Assembly (NCBI GenBank): GCA_049977145.1
Contig: JBMFGW010000004.1
Span: 5,051 to 69,050 of the forward strand
Direction of reading: 5' to 3'
DNA length: 64,000 nt
Origin: JAMDCX01 sp049977145
Lineage (GTDB): Bacteria > Planctomycetota > Phycisphaerae > WQYP01
Under the pieces are notes generated by a model. The model was not told the DNA's origin. It was given only the letters and a program-made list of their open reading frames with translations, and ran no database searches. Below are positions 9,229-18,090 of the stretch, one piece after another. Made by a program: the position numbers and the translations under genes. How positions within the stretch are numbered: position 1 is the stretch's first letter; each line of letters starts with the position of its first letter.

Positions 9229-9538
9229 GCAAAACTCCGTATACTCTTGCCGCCAAGTACGACATTCATTGTGCAATCTGCGTGCCAATTTTCGTAGGAG
9301 ATACTATGTTCTCGGTAAAATCAATAGTTTTAACGATAATTTCGTCGGTAACAGAAACTCGCATGTGTCAAAACTGTCACTGGGACGTGGCTGCTATGAC
9401 AAGATCGTCAGTACCGGGGGTGATGAATAATTGCATTAACCCGGCGGGGCTGTATGCCGCCACTTTTTCACCGCATCTGGTAATATAATAATAAGCGGTG
9501 TATGACCGCAAGAGAATCGCCGGATTGGAGATGCGATC
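9229..9538. promoter_or_regulatory. Divergent promoter region between the VWA/ExbB operon and the MoxR operon
   Basis: A 310-bp gene-free stretch between two divergent operons. A perfect TATAAT (9484-9489) stands 50 bp upstream of the moxR start on the plus strand; no convincing -35 box is placed 17 bp before it. On the minus strand a TTGACA (complement of 9366-9371) is visible, again without a clear -10 at the right distance. Both operons probably start here, perhaps under shared control. Confidence 0.4.
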
Positions 9539-10669
9539 ATGTCACAGTTCATGGGCAGTTTTGCCGAGGATTCCGATTCTGTTATCCCGTTGGCGTCGGA
9601 AGTTGCCGCACCCGCGCCACCGCCGGTTAACGCACCGCCTCCGCCAACCGTGGCCGCCGGCAATCGTGTGCTGGCCTCCGATGTACAGACGGTGGAACAA
9701 TTGGCGCAGGCCTATCAGGCCGTTACCGAACAATTAAGCAAATATATTGTTGGCCAAACGGAAGTCATTGAGCAGGTGCTCACCGCCATGTTCTGTCAGG
9801 GGCATGTGTTGCTGGTGGGCGTGCCGGGCTTGGCGAAGACTATGCTCATCAAAACGATCAGCGACGTGTTACAACTGGATTTTAAGCGGGTCCAGTTTAC
9901 ACCCGACCTGATGCCTTCGGACATTACCGGAACCGATGTGCTCGAAGAGGACAAAAGTACGGGCAAGCGGGCTTTTCGCTTTGTGCGCGGGCCAATTTTC
10001 GCCAATATCGTGCTGGCGGATGAAATCAATCGCACGCCGCCGAAAACCCAGGCCGCGCTGCTGGAGGCGATGCAGGAACATCGGGTGACCGCAGGTGAAA
10101 ACACCTTTGATTTGCCGGTACCATTTTTTGTTCTGGCCACGCAAAATCCCATCGAACAGGAAGGTACCTACCCCCTGCCCGAAGCGCAGCTGGATCGTTT
10201 CATGTTCATGACCATCGTGAATTACCCCAGGCCCGATGAGGAAATTCAGATTATGAAACAGGCCACATCGGTATATCGCCCGGCCTTGTCCCGTCTGCTT
10301 GATGCCCCGACCATCCTGCACTTGCAGCAGGTGGTTCGGCGCGTACCGGCCGCAGATCATGTGTACCAATTTGCGCGGGACCTGGTGCGCGCCAGCCGTC
10401 CGCGCGAACCGGAAGCACACCCCTGGCTTAATGATCTGGTGCAATGGGGCGCCGGGCCGCGTGCCAGTATTTATCTGATCATGGCGGGCAAAGCACGGGC
10501 CATTTTGCATGGGCGTATGCATGTGAATACGGATGATATTATTCATGTGGCGCATCCGGTGCTGCGGCATCGTATTCTTACCACCTTCAGCGCGGAGGCG
10601 CAGGGGATGACCAGTGATAAAATTATTGATCGGCTGCTGTTGGAACTGCCGGGTACGACGTCGGCCTGA
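9539..10669 (+). CDS. MoxR-family AAA+ ATPase
   Basis: A 376-aa cytoplasmic AAA+ chaperone. After a Pro/Ala-rich 50-residue N-terminus it shows Walker A (GVPGLAKT), Walker B with the Glu (IVLADEINRTPPKTQ), sensor 1 (FVLATQNPIEQEGTYPLPEAQLDRF), and the C-terminal lid, all in the MoxR/RavA pattern. Start ATG 9539 has GGAG eight bases upstream. It leads an operon with a DUF58 protein and two VWA membrane proteins; in other bacteria MoxR ATPases act with DUF58 and Bat proteins in maturing or remodelling envelope or metal-binding complexes. The substrate here is unknown. Confidence 0.93.
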   Translation: MSQFMGSFAEDSDSVIPLASEVAAPAPPPVNAPPPPTVAAGNRVLASDVQTVEQLAQAYQAVTEQLSKYIVGQTEVIEQVLTAMFCQGHVLLVGVPGLAKTMLIKTISDVLQLDFKRVQFTPDLMPSDITGTDVLEEDKSTGKRAFRFVRGPIFANIVLADEINRTPPKTQAALLEAMQEHRVTAGENTFDLPVPFFVLATQNPIEQEGTYPLPEAQLDRFMFMTIVNYPRPDEEIQIMKQATSVYRPALSRLLDAPTILHLQQVVRRVPAADHVYQFARDLVRASRPREPEAHPWLNDLVQWGAGPRASIYLIMAGKARAILHGRMHVNTDDIIHVAHPVLRHRILTTFSAEAQGMTSDKIIDRLLLELPGTTSA

Positions 10670-10741
10670 ACCCCGCCTTCCGCCGAGCCGCCCGCACCAT
10701 GACCGTGGAAATACCAAGGGATATGACATGGAACCCAACCG

Positions 10742-11692
10742 ATGACCACCGCACCCGCCAATCCCCCGGTCGCACCGGCCAACAGCACGCCATGGACACT
10801 ATTGGATCCGCAGGTGTTATCCAAGCTCAGTCGGCTCGATATGGTGGCACGGCAAGTGATGGACGGGTACGTGCAAGGTCTGCACAAATCCCGGCATATT
10901 GACTACGCCATCGACTTTGCCCAACATCGGCCATACACGCCCGGTGATGACGTCAAACGCATCGATTGGCGGTTGCTGGCGAAATCCGACCGCTATTACA
11001 TCAAACAGTATGAAGTCACCACCAATATGCGGGTCTTTATTGTGATGGATTGCAGCGGCTCCATGGCCTATCAGGGCACTGCAGCGCTGTCCAAATATCG
11101 TTATGGCCAGTTCCTGGCCGCCAGCCTCGCTTATTTGACGCTGCATCAACAGGACGCGGTGGGCCTGATTACCGCAGATCATGCGATAAGAGATTTCATC
11201 CCGGCACGCGCGATGCCCTCGCATCTGATTAACATCATCAGCACGCTGGAAGCCCGGCAGGCGGGCGGCGAATCCAGCCTGGCGGCCCTGCTGCATCAAA
11301 TGGCCGAGCAGATCACCCATCGCGGGCTGGTTATTATCATCAGTGATTTTTTTGAAAATCCGGTGGCGCTCGTTGGCGCGCTGCACCATTTCCGCCACTG
11401 TCGGCATGAGGTGCTGATGTTGCACATCATGGCGGACGATGAGCTGAATTTTCCATTTCGTAAATGGACTTTGTTTGAGAACATGGAATTGGCGCAGCAG
11501 CGCCTGCGGCTGGACCCGGCGCTCATGCGGCGCCAATATCTGGAAAACGTCCGCGCGCATCTTACCACGCTGCGCCGCACGGCGGCGGAGTTAAATATCA
11601 GTTACAGTCTCTTTGCCACTTCCACTCCATTTGATGCGGCGCTATCCTTGTATCTAGCCAATCGGATGCGGATGCGGGGGCATCGGTCATGA
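10742..11692 (+). CDS. DUF58 domain protein
   Basis: A 316-aa cytoplasmic protein of the DUF58 family, which carries a VWA-like fold. Features: the family opening (LSRLDMVARQVMDGYVQGLHKS), the DUF58 core YTPGDDVKRIDWRLLAKSDRYYIKQYE at about residue 60, and a metal-site motif FIVMDCSGSM near residue 100. Start ATG 10742 lies 72 bp after the MoxR gene; its ribosome site is weak. It overlaps no gene but ends six bases before the GAGGAG that serves the next gene. DUF58 proteins are typical partners of MoxR ATPases. Confidence 0.9.
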   Translation: MTTAPANPPVAPANSTPWTLLDPQVLSKLSRLDMVARQVMDGYVQGLHKSRHIDYAIDFAQHRPYTPGDDVKRIDWRLLAKSDRYYIKQYEVTTNMRVFIVMDCSGSMAYQGTAALSKYRYGQFLAASLAYLTLHQQDAVGLITADHAIRDFIPARAMPSHLINIISTLEARQAGGESSLAALLHQMAEQITHRGLVIIISDFFENPVALVGALHHFRHCRHEVLMLHIMADDELNFPFRKWTLFENMELAQQRLRLDPALMRRQYLENVRAHLTTLRRTAAELNISYSLFATSTPFDAALSLYLANRMRMRGHRS

Positions 11693-11707
11693 GGAGATTT
11701 GCCGACC

Positions 11708-13942
11708 GTGTTTGAAATCCCTCTATTGCTGACCGGGTTGGTGGCAGTCGGCATTCCGATAGCCATTCACCTTTTGCATCGGCGGAAAATCACGCCGATG
11801 CAATGGGGCGCGATGATGTTTCTTCAGGAAAGTGACGTGCTGAGGAAGAAACGGCGCCACCTTGATCATTGGCTGCTGCTGCTGTTGCGCATGGCCATGC
11901 TGTTGCTGCTGGTGCTGTTGCTGGCCTGGCCGATTTTGCCCGCCGGTTCGGTAAAACAATGGACCGGCGGCGCCGCGTCGGATGTGGTCATCATACTGGA
12001 TCATTCCATTTCCACCGGCATAATGGACGGGCGGCGAACAGTTTTCGCGCATGAAATCGCCGTGGCCAAACGTATTGCCGGAACCTTAAACCCGGCGGAT
12101 ACACTTTCCATCGTCATCGCCGGTCATCGACCGTACAGCCTGACCACGTTTCCCATTCCCGTTTCCAATACGGCGGCGGTGCGGAGTAAATTGCTCTCCC
12201 GGCTCCAGCAGTTGCCTATGGGCATGGCCGGGGCATCCATCCCGGCCGCGCTGGCGGAAGCCCGGCGCGTGGCCCGGCGCGGCGCGTTGATAGATAAAAT
12301 TATTTTTGTACTTTCCGATCAGCGGACGGTTTCCTGGCAACCGCGGCGGGCGGCGTTATGGAAAGCCGCGTGTGGGGGCGCTAAGGCCGGGCCTGCTCTG
12401 GCCGTCTTTAGTGTGCCCGTCATACCACATGACGCCAAGTCCGACATCGCCATCGGCCCCTTACATCTGCAACCCGCCTTTCCGGTCGTGGGCCGACGGG
12501 TCAAGGTCCTCTTCAATATCAGTAATTCCGGGCCGTTGCCGGTATCGCACATTCCGATAGACCTGGTTTATGACGGTGCACCAATGGACCACATCGTCAT
12601 TCCACGTCTGCAAGCTGGACACAGCACGACGGGAATCATGCACTTGCGGATCCCGGCGGCGGGTTCCCACTGGATTATGGTGCGCACGGGTATTCAGGAC
12701 GCTTTAGCCGCCGATAATCAATCCACCGCGGTGGTACAGGCATGGAAATATATACCTGTATTAATTATCGACAGTCAGCTTGGCGCCGTCGGTGATTTGC
12801 GCGCCAGCCGCTTTCTTAAAACCGCGTTGCAGCCTTCCACTTCTCTGGACCTCGGTTTGGCCAAACCCACGGTCATGAGTGTCAGCGCGGCGCAGACGGC
12901 CGATTTGAATAAATATCAGGTGGTGATTGTCAACGATCCGCCCACCCTGCCGAGCGGATTAATTGCCCGGCTCCATGCGTTCGCCCGGTCCGGTAAAGGC
13001 GTCTGGTTCATTTTTGGCCGCAATGCCAATAAGACTTATGTAAATAACCTGTTGCCCCAGGGCGGATTTGCCATCGGTACGTTAGGCCCGGTGGTATCCG
13101 CGGGTAAGCGTCATCCCATCATTGTGCTCCATCATGCTGACAGTTCCATGCTGCGGCCCCTGCGGGAATTAAACCGCAATGCCATCGTCGCTGTAACCTT
13201 GCTGAAGTGGCATCAATTTACACCCGCCAAGACCCGGGAAAAAGTGCTGCTGGCCACGGCGACCGGCGCTCCACTAATGTTATCAGAAGCGGTGGGGAAT
13301 TCCGGTGGTAAGGTGGTGATCTGGACTACCGGCGCCGCCGGCCATTGGAATGATTGGCCGCTGCAAGCCGGAAGTTTTCTACCGCTGGTCAATCAGACGG
13401 TTTATGAATTGGCCGTAGGAGGCCGACGCCTTACCACCCGCCCCTATTTGAATCCCGATGCGCCAATAGTGTGGACCGGTGCGGACACGCCGGCCATTGC
13501 CTCGGCTTCCATTCTTGATCCGCACGGTCTGATCCATTCCGTAACCCCGCAACTCATTACCGGCGGGCAATACCTGATTACTTGGAATCATACGGGGTTG
13601 CCGGGGCTTTATACGTTGTCATTCAGACCCGCGGGCCGCCGGGCTAAGGTTTATTTCAATGTGAATATTGACAGGACGCAACTAAATCCACGTTTATTAT
13701 CCGCAGCGGATCTGCAATGGCTGGTTGGCCATCACTACATCCGCAAACAAATTAAGGCGGACCAAATTGCCGCAGCTCTGGGTACGGTAAGCAGCACTCT
13801 AAGCCTCTGGCCCATACTCGCCATGCTGTTGTTGCTGCTATTGGTCCTTGAGACCCTGCAGTGCCGAAACATGGCGAAGCTGGTGCGTGCTGAAGACTTA
13901 CCGATTACGGAACTTCCACCGCCGCGTCTGTTGGAACATTAA
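11708..13942 (+). CDS. BatA-like membrane protein with VWA domain
   Basis: About 744 aa. The N-terminus (FEIPLLLTGLVAVGIPIAIHLLHRRK) is the aerotolerance-regulator/BatA N-terminal transmembrane domain; a second helix follows (LLLLLRMAMLLLLVLLLAWPIL), then a VWA-like domain beginning DVVIILDHSISTGIM, a long periplasmic region, and a final helix (LWPILAMLLLLLLVLETL) near the C-terminus. GTG 11708 is chosen because GAGGAG (11691-11696) is eleven bases upstream; a TTG at 11699 is in frame but only two bases from that site. The gene follows the DUF58 gene closely and is followed 15 bp later by another VWA membrane protein. Confidence 0.82.
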   Translation: MFEIPLLLTGLVAVGIPIAIHLLHRRKITPMQWGAMMFLQESDVLRKKRRHLDHWLLLLLRMAMLLLLVLLLAWPILPAGSVKQWTGGAASDVVIILDHSISTGIMDGRRTVFAHEIAVAKRIAGTLNPADTLSIVIAGHRPYSLTTFPIPVSNTAAVRSKLLSRLQQLPMGMAGASIPAALAEARRVARRGALIDKIIFVLSDQRTVSWQPRRAALWKAACGGAKAGPALAVFSVPVIPHDAKSDIAIGPLHLQPAFPVVGRRVKVLFNISNSGPLPVSHIPIDLVYDGAPMDHIVIPRLQAGHSTTGIMHLRIPAAGSHWIMVRTGIQDALAADNQSTAVVQAWKYIPVLIIDSQLGAVGDLRASRFLKTALQPSTSLDLGLAKPTVMSVSAAQTADLNKYQVVIVNDPPTLPSGLIARLHAFARSGKGVWFIFGRNANKTYVNNLLPQGGFAIGTLGPVVSAGKRHPIIVLHHADSSMLRPLRELNRNAIVAVTLLKWHQFTPAKTREKVLLATATGAPLMLSEAVGNSGGKVVIWTTGAAGHWNDWPLQAGSFLPLVNQTVYELAVGGRRLTTRPYLNPDAPIVWTGADTPAIASASILDPHGLIHSVTPQLITGGQYLITWNHTGLPGLYTLSFRPAGRRAKVYFNVNIDRTQLNPRLLSAADLQWLVGHHYIRKQIKADQIAAALGTVSSTLSLWPILAMLLLLLLVLETLQCRNMAKLVRAEDLPITELPPPRLLEH

Positions 13943-13957
13943 AGAAGGAAACCGGCA

Positions 13958-16909
13958 TTGGCCCAAACATCCGCACAATTTCATTCCGGACCGTCGCATC
14001 TCCTGCTGCATCCGATCATGCCACTGTGGCTGCTGGTAATAATCGGTTTGGCCGCGTTGGGGTTGCTGGTGTATCTCTATGCCCAACAGCGCGATCTGGC
14101 GCCGCGCCGTACGCTTATCTGGCTGATGGTTCTGAGGGTGACGCTGTGGTTGCTGTTGATGGTGGTGTTGGCGGGTCCTGCGGTGCAATGGACGCGAACA
14201 CACACCGCGCCCGGTCAACTATGGCTGGTGCTGGATCACAGTAAATCCATGGGTGTACATGATGCGCAAGCCGGACGCCGCTATGCCCTGCGCTGGGCGT
14301 GCGCCCTGGGGCTCTTACCCGGCTATCGCGATGTGTTGGATCGGGATCTAGCACGGCTGGCAGCGCTGACGCAGCAACTGCGCGGGCTTCATGATCAGGC
14401 CAACCAATTTACCGCGGCTTCCACCGTGCAGGCACACAGACAATACCGCCAAAGTCTCGCCGCACTACGCGCCTGGCGAAAACGCCTTGCTAAACTCATT
14501 GGCCGCCTGCGACAACACACCACGGCCGCGCCGGTTGTAGATCAATTGCAGCGCGCCGCACAATTGCTTCGCCATGCCATAAAGCGTGCTGCTACCGGCA
14601 CGCCCGCGATCGACCCCGCTTCCGCCGCGTATTTAGCTGTGGATGTACAGCTGCGGGATGCCCTGCGCGCTTTACAGGAAATCGCCCGCACCGCGGATGA
14701 CGCTTATCTCACCGCGCAGCAATCTGATGTGGCTGTGACTGCGGCATTAAAGCATGTGGATCAGCAAACCCGTGCGCAATTGGCGGTGGCGATTTTAACA
14801 CGGCAGGGCCGTACCGGAGAACCATCCTTCCGTCGGCTCATGCGGCACGATGATGTCCATATTGTCAGTTTTGCGGGGACGGCCTACACTACCGCGTTTC
14901 CGGCCTATACCGATCCCACACCCGTTCTGCAAAGCGCGCTGAATCCAACCGGTGACAGCACCAATATCAGCCGGGGACTGCTGACGGCGGCCTCACGTAT
15001 TGAACGTGGACGGCGGGCCGATATTCTGCTGGTGTCGGACGGACGGCAAAACGTCGGTTCAAACCCTGCGGAAATCGCCCGCTTGCTGGCGTTGCACCAT
15101 GTGCGCACCTTCGCGCTGTGCATAGGGTCCGATCAGGCGCCGCCGGGTGCGTCCATTGATGCTGTCAACGCACCGCAATGGATCTACAAACATCAATATC
15201 TCAAGGCGGCCGCCATTATTCATCTGCGATCTCTGGCCAACAAGCCCGTGACGGTAGAGCTGTTACGACAGGGCCATGTTGAAGCCCGGCGCGTACTAAT
15301 GGCGCATCGTGCTGATGCGTATAAATCCGCGCGCTTCAAAAATCTTCCGCCGGGGCCGGGGGTTTATGCCTACAGCATAAAAATTCTCCCGACCGCCGCC
15401 CTGCGGCACGCCGTGCAAAGAACCTTCCGTGTCACGGTGCGGCGGGATAAACTGCAAGTGTTGTTCATTGACAGCCAACCTGGCTGGAATTACCAGTATC
15501 TGGTCAACTATTTTTCGCGCAGCCATCGCGTACATCTGCAGGCGGTGCTTCTGCATCCGGCGGGCATTGCGGGCATCGCGCCGCCGCCGCCGGTTATCGC
15601 TTCTCCAAAAAATCCCGGTTATTTGGCGCAGTTGCTTCCGAAGAGTCGCAAAGCCTGGGAATCTTTTGATGTTATTATCCTTGGCGACATTCCCGCAAAC
15701 ACGCTCTCACCCACAGCGCAACAGGGCCTCGCTTATGCCATACAAACCAAGGGGGCGGCGTTGGTGATCATGGCGGGCAGAGAATTTATGCCTCAAGACT
15801 GGGCCACAGCGCCGCTGGGAAGGCTCTTTCCCATCCAATTTAATTCAGTCTGGCCGCCGGCGTTGCTGCGGCAGCAGAATGACCGCGGTTTTTTGCCGGC
15901 CTTGACGGCGCAGGGCGTGCAGTCCGGCCTTTCACAGCTGGGCGTGGATCAGCGCACCGACAGCCTCATCTGGCGGTCCATGCCGCGTTGGTACTGGCAT
16001 AGTGCCTATACCCAAGCCAGGGCTGATGCCAGAGTGCTATGGGTGATCGCCGGACACACCGCCCGAAACGTCAACACTGCCGGCGCCATCTCGGCTTTTC
16101 AAGCCACCCGCGGCCGCGCGCTTTTAACCACCATGTCCCTGGGTTCGGGGCGGGTGATGTATCTGGCGAGCAACCAACTCTGGCGGTTGCGGTATGTCCA
16201 TGGCTACAACGTGGAGGATGTATTTCTCGGACAATTATTGCGTTGGGCGTCGGGATCACAGCTGCCGGCCGGTGGAAGATTTGTCCGCTTTGGCACCAAT
16301 CATTCCAGTTATGACCAGGGCCGGAGGGTCATGGTGCAGGCACGTGTTCTTGATGATCGGTTGCTGCCGGAATCCGCCCTGCATTTTCAGGCGCTGGCAA
16401 TGCCGATCACGGCCACGCCCGGAGCGTCAGGAAAATCATTATCCCCGTTACCGGCGGCCTTCACCGCGTCGATGCTACCGCAATCCGGCGTACCGGGATA
16501 TTACACCGGTTTGCTTACCGGCCTGCCGCCGGGAAGCTATCGTGTGACACTCCAAGGATCCGGCGTCCATGCACGCATGCGTAACGACCCGACGGCAACG
16601 GTGCGATCTTTAACCATACGCGTTAAATCCGCGGGTGATCTGGAGATGCTGGACACCACCAGTGATCCCGCGGCCATACAACAGATTGCTGATACCGGCG
16701 GCGGTATTGCGCTAAGCGGCCCATTTGCCGGCATTCTTGCCAGCTATATGCCGCCGGTAAAGCAGATGATCAAAATCCCGGAAAACACCGGTTTTTTCGC
16801 ACATCCGCATAGTGCCTCGACCTTCTGGCTGCATGTTTTATTTATGGTGCTGTTTATCGCCCTGTTGACCGCCGAATGGCTGATCCGTAGAGCCGCGGGC
16901 ATGGTGTAG
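13958..16909 (+). CDS. Large membrane protein with VWA and glutamine-amidotransferase-like region
   Basis: A 983-aa protein closing the MoxR operon. Two N-terminal helices (PLWLLVIIGLAALGLLVYLYA; LIWLMVLRVTLWLLLMVVLAGP) precede a split VWA-like domain opening LWLVLDHSKSMG; a helical, Gln/Ala-rich insertion (residues ~115-280) interrupts it before DILLVSDGRQNVGSNP. A region near residues 495-640 (LQVLFIDSQPGWNYQYL... VIILGDIPAN) resembles the class-I glutamine-amidotransferase-like fold found in such proteins, without an obvious catalytic Cys. One helix lies near the C-terminus (WLHVLFMVLFIALLTAEWLI). The start is TTG 13958 with AGAAGGA eight bases upstream; the first ATG in frame is 14018. 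Confidence 0.78.
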   Translation: MAQTSAQFHSGPSHLLLHPIMPLWLLVIIGLAALGLLVYLYAQQRDLAPRRTLIWLMVLRVTLWLLLMVVLAGPAVQWTRTHTAPGQLWLVLDHSKSMGVHDAQAGRRYALRWACALGLLPGYRDVLDRDLARLAALTQQLRGLHDQANQFTAASTVQAHRQYRQSLAALRAWRKRLAKLIGRLRQHTTAAPVVDQLQRAAQLLRHAIKRAATGTPAIDPASAAYLAVDVQLRDALRALQEIARTADDAYLTAQQSDVAVTAALKHVDQQTRAQLAVAILTRQGRTGEPSFRRLMRHDDVHIVSFAGTAYTTAFPAYTDPTPVLQSALNPTGDSTNISRGLLTAASRIERGRRADILLVSDGRQNVGSNPAEIARLLALHHVRTFALCIGSDQAPPGASIDAVNAPQWIYKHQYLKAAAIIHLRSLANKPVTVELLRQGHVEARRVLMAHRADAYKSARFKNLPPGPGVYAYSIKILPTAALRHAVQRTFRVTVRRDKLQVLFIDSQPGWNYQYLVNYFSRSHRVHLQAVLLHPAGIAGIAPPPPVIASPKNPGYLAQLLPKSRKAWESFDVIILGDIPANTLSPTAQQGLAYAIQTKGAALVIMAGREFMPQDWATAPLGRLFPIQFNSVWPPALLRQQNDRGFLPALTAQGVQSGLSQLGVDQRTDSLIWRSMPRWYWHSAYTQARADARVLWVIAGHTARNVNTAGAISAFQATRGRALLTTMSLGSGRVMYLASNQLWRLRYVHGYNVEDVFLGQLLRWASGSQLPAGGRFVRFGTNHSSYDQGRRVMVQARVLDDRLLPESALHFQALAMPITATPGASGKSLSPLPAAFTASMLPQSGVPGYYTGLLTGLPPGSYRVTLQGSGVHARMRNDPTATVRSLTIRVKSAGDLEMLDTTSDPAAIQQIADTGGGIALSGPFAGILASYMPPVKQMIKIPENTGFFAHPHSASTFWLHVLFMVLFIALLTAEWLIRRAAGMV

Positions 16910-17044
16910 TCTGGCCGGCACGCGGCGATCCTGTCGCGCATTGTTTCGCGCTTGCCTCATGGTTGGAGTTGTGGGAGAATTTATTCTGTAATGGGTCGGA
17001 GTTTAGTGTAATGGTGCCCGGGACTCGGCACAGGAGATAGCCCT

Positions 17045-17401
17045 TTGAATGAATCGCAAACCTCAGCCGCCTTGAATGAACTTCAGAAGACGATGTTGTA
17101 CGCTCCCGGAGTACGCGTCGAAGTCACGCAGCAGATTGCCCAGAGATCCCACGTCTATCCAATCAGCATTATCGGCACCGTCCTGCGCCAGGAACGGCAG
17201 GAAAGCGGCAGTTGGTTTGCCCGCAACCAGTGCCATCACCTATGGCTCGATCGCCTGATTATTCAAAAAGATGATGGAGAAAAAGTGGTGCTGAATCTTG
17301 ATGAATTTTCAGCGATTAAAGTGCTGCAAGGCCCGCCGCCTGACGTCGGTTCCGCGCCCCTGGTGTTGCCCAATAAAGACCGTAGCAGCTCGCTTACCTG
17401 A
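17045..17401 (+). CDS. Hypothetical protein, 118 aa
   Basis: Unrecognised, probably cytoplasmic: no signal or membrane segment. The central part (GVRVEVTQQIAQRSHVYPISIIGTVL... HHLWLDRLIIQKDDGEKVVLNLDEFSAIKVLQ) reads as a small beta-barrel with alternating hydrophobic positions, consistent with an Sm-like or PilZ-like fold, but no decisive motif is visible. The start is TTG 17045 with AGGAG (17032-17036) eight bases upstream. It lies 135 bp after the VWA/amidotransferase-like gene in the same direction and may be part of the same transcription unit. Confidence 0.65.
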   Translation: MNESQTSAALNELQKTMLYAPGVRVEVTQQIAQRSHVYPISIIGTVLRQERQESGSWFARNQCHHLWLDRLIIQKDDGEKVVLNLDEFSAIKVLQGPPPDVGSAPLVLPNKDRSSSLT

Positions 17402-17496
17402 ACACGATCGGCAATCCGGCATTTCTGTATTGCTGTGAAATAACGCTGTTAGATCAGCGGTTCGACGCGGCGGTTGAACACCAATATAATGTGATC

Positions 17497-18057
17497 ATGG
17501 TAGGTTCATCATTGATGGATGATTCAAGCGCGCGCCGTCGACGGTTGTTGGGAGCCATGGTCCTGCTGTTGGTGATGGCCATCGGCAGCGCTTATGCGGT
17601 TACGCTGATAATCGGAATGAATGGAAATACGCTCTATGGTAATCACGGGCGATCATTTCATACCGCCTTACGCACCGCCAGGGGATTGCAGTACATCACT
17701 ACGGGAATTATTGATCTGGAGGGCCATACTCGGCATTATCAGCAGGTTTATCTGGTTTTAGCCAGGGATAGTAAGGCCCCGGCCAAGATACTGGCGGCGC
17801 ATGTTTATGGTCACCTGCGGGCGGGAGGATGGCCCCACGAAATCAATGCCTATGTGCAAAGCACCTGGCGCCATGGCAACATGTATGTTTATAAGGCTAT
17901 GCACGGCCCAGACGGTAAATTTGTCTGGGTAGCGGCCATGCGGCATGGTCGGGTGGTAAACCTGATCAGTTATACGGGGCGTCATCTGGACCTGCCGCTG
18001 GATGAACATGAATTTGGTACGCTCACGCAGTGGGTTCATCAGAACCAGGCGCCTTGA
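17497..18057 (+). CDS. Hypothetical single-span membrane protein
   Basis: About 186 aa, unrecognised. A basic stretch (SARRRRLLG) leads into one membrane helix (AMVLLLVMAIGSAYAVTLIIGM), then a domain that is probably outside the cytoplasm, with many His, Tyr and Gly residues. Start is uncertain: GTG 17491, ATG 17497 and ATG 17515 are all in frame, and only the last has a weak AGG upstream. It precedes, by 33 bp, another exported protein in the same direction; the two and the following gene look like a small envelope operon. Confidence 0.65.
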   Translation: MVGSSLMDDSSARRRRLLGAMVLLLVMAIGSAYAVTLIIGMNGNTLYGNHGRSFHTALRTARGLQYITTGIIDLEGHTRHYQQVYLVLARDSKAPAKILAAHVYGHLRAGGWPHEINAYVQSTWRHGNMYVYKAMHGPDGKFVWVAAMRHGRVVNLISYTGRHLDLPLDEHEFGTLTQWVHQNQAP

Positions 18058-18090
18058 TACAATTTTCTACAGTCGAGCACGGAGTTTACG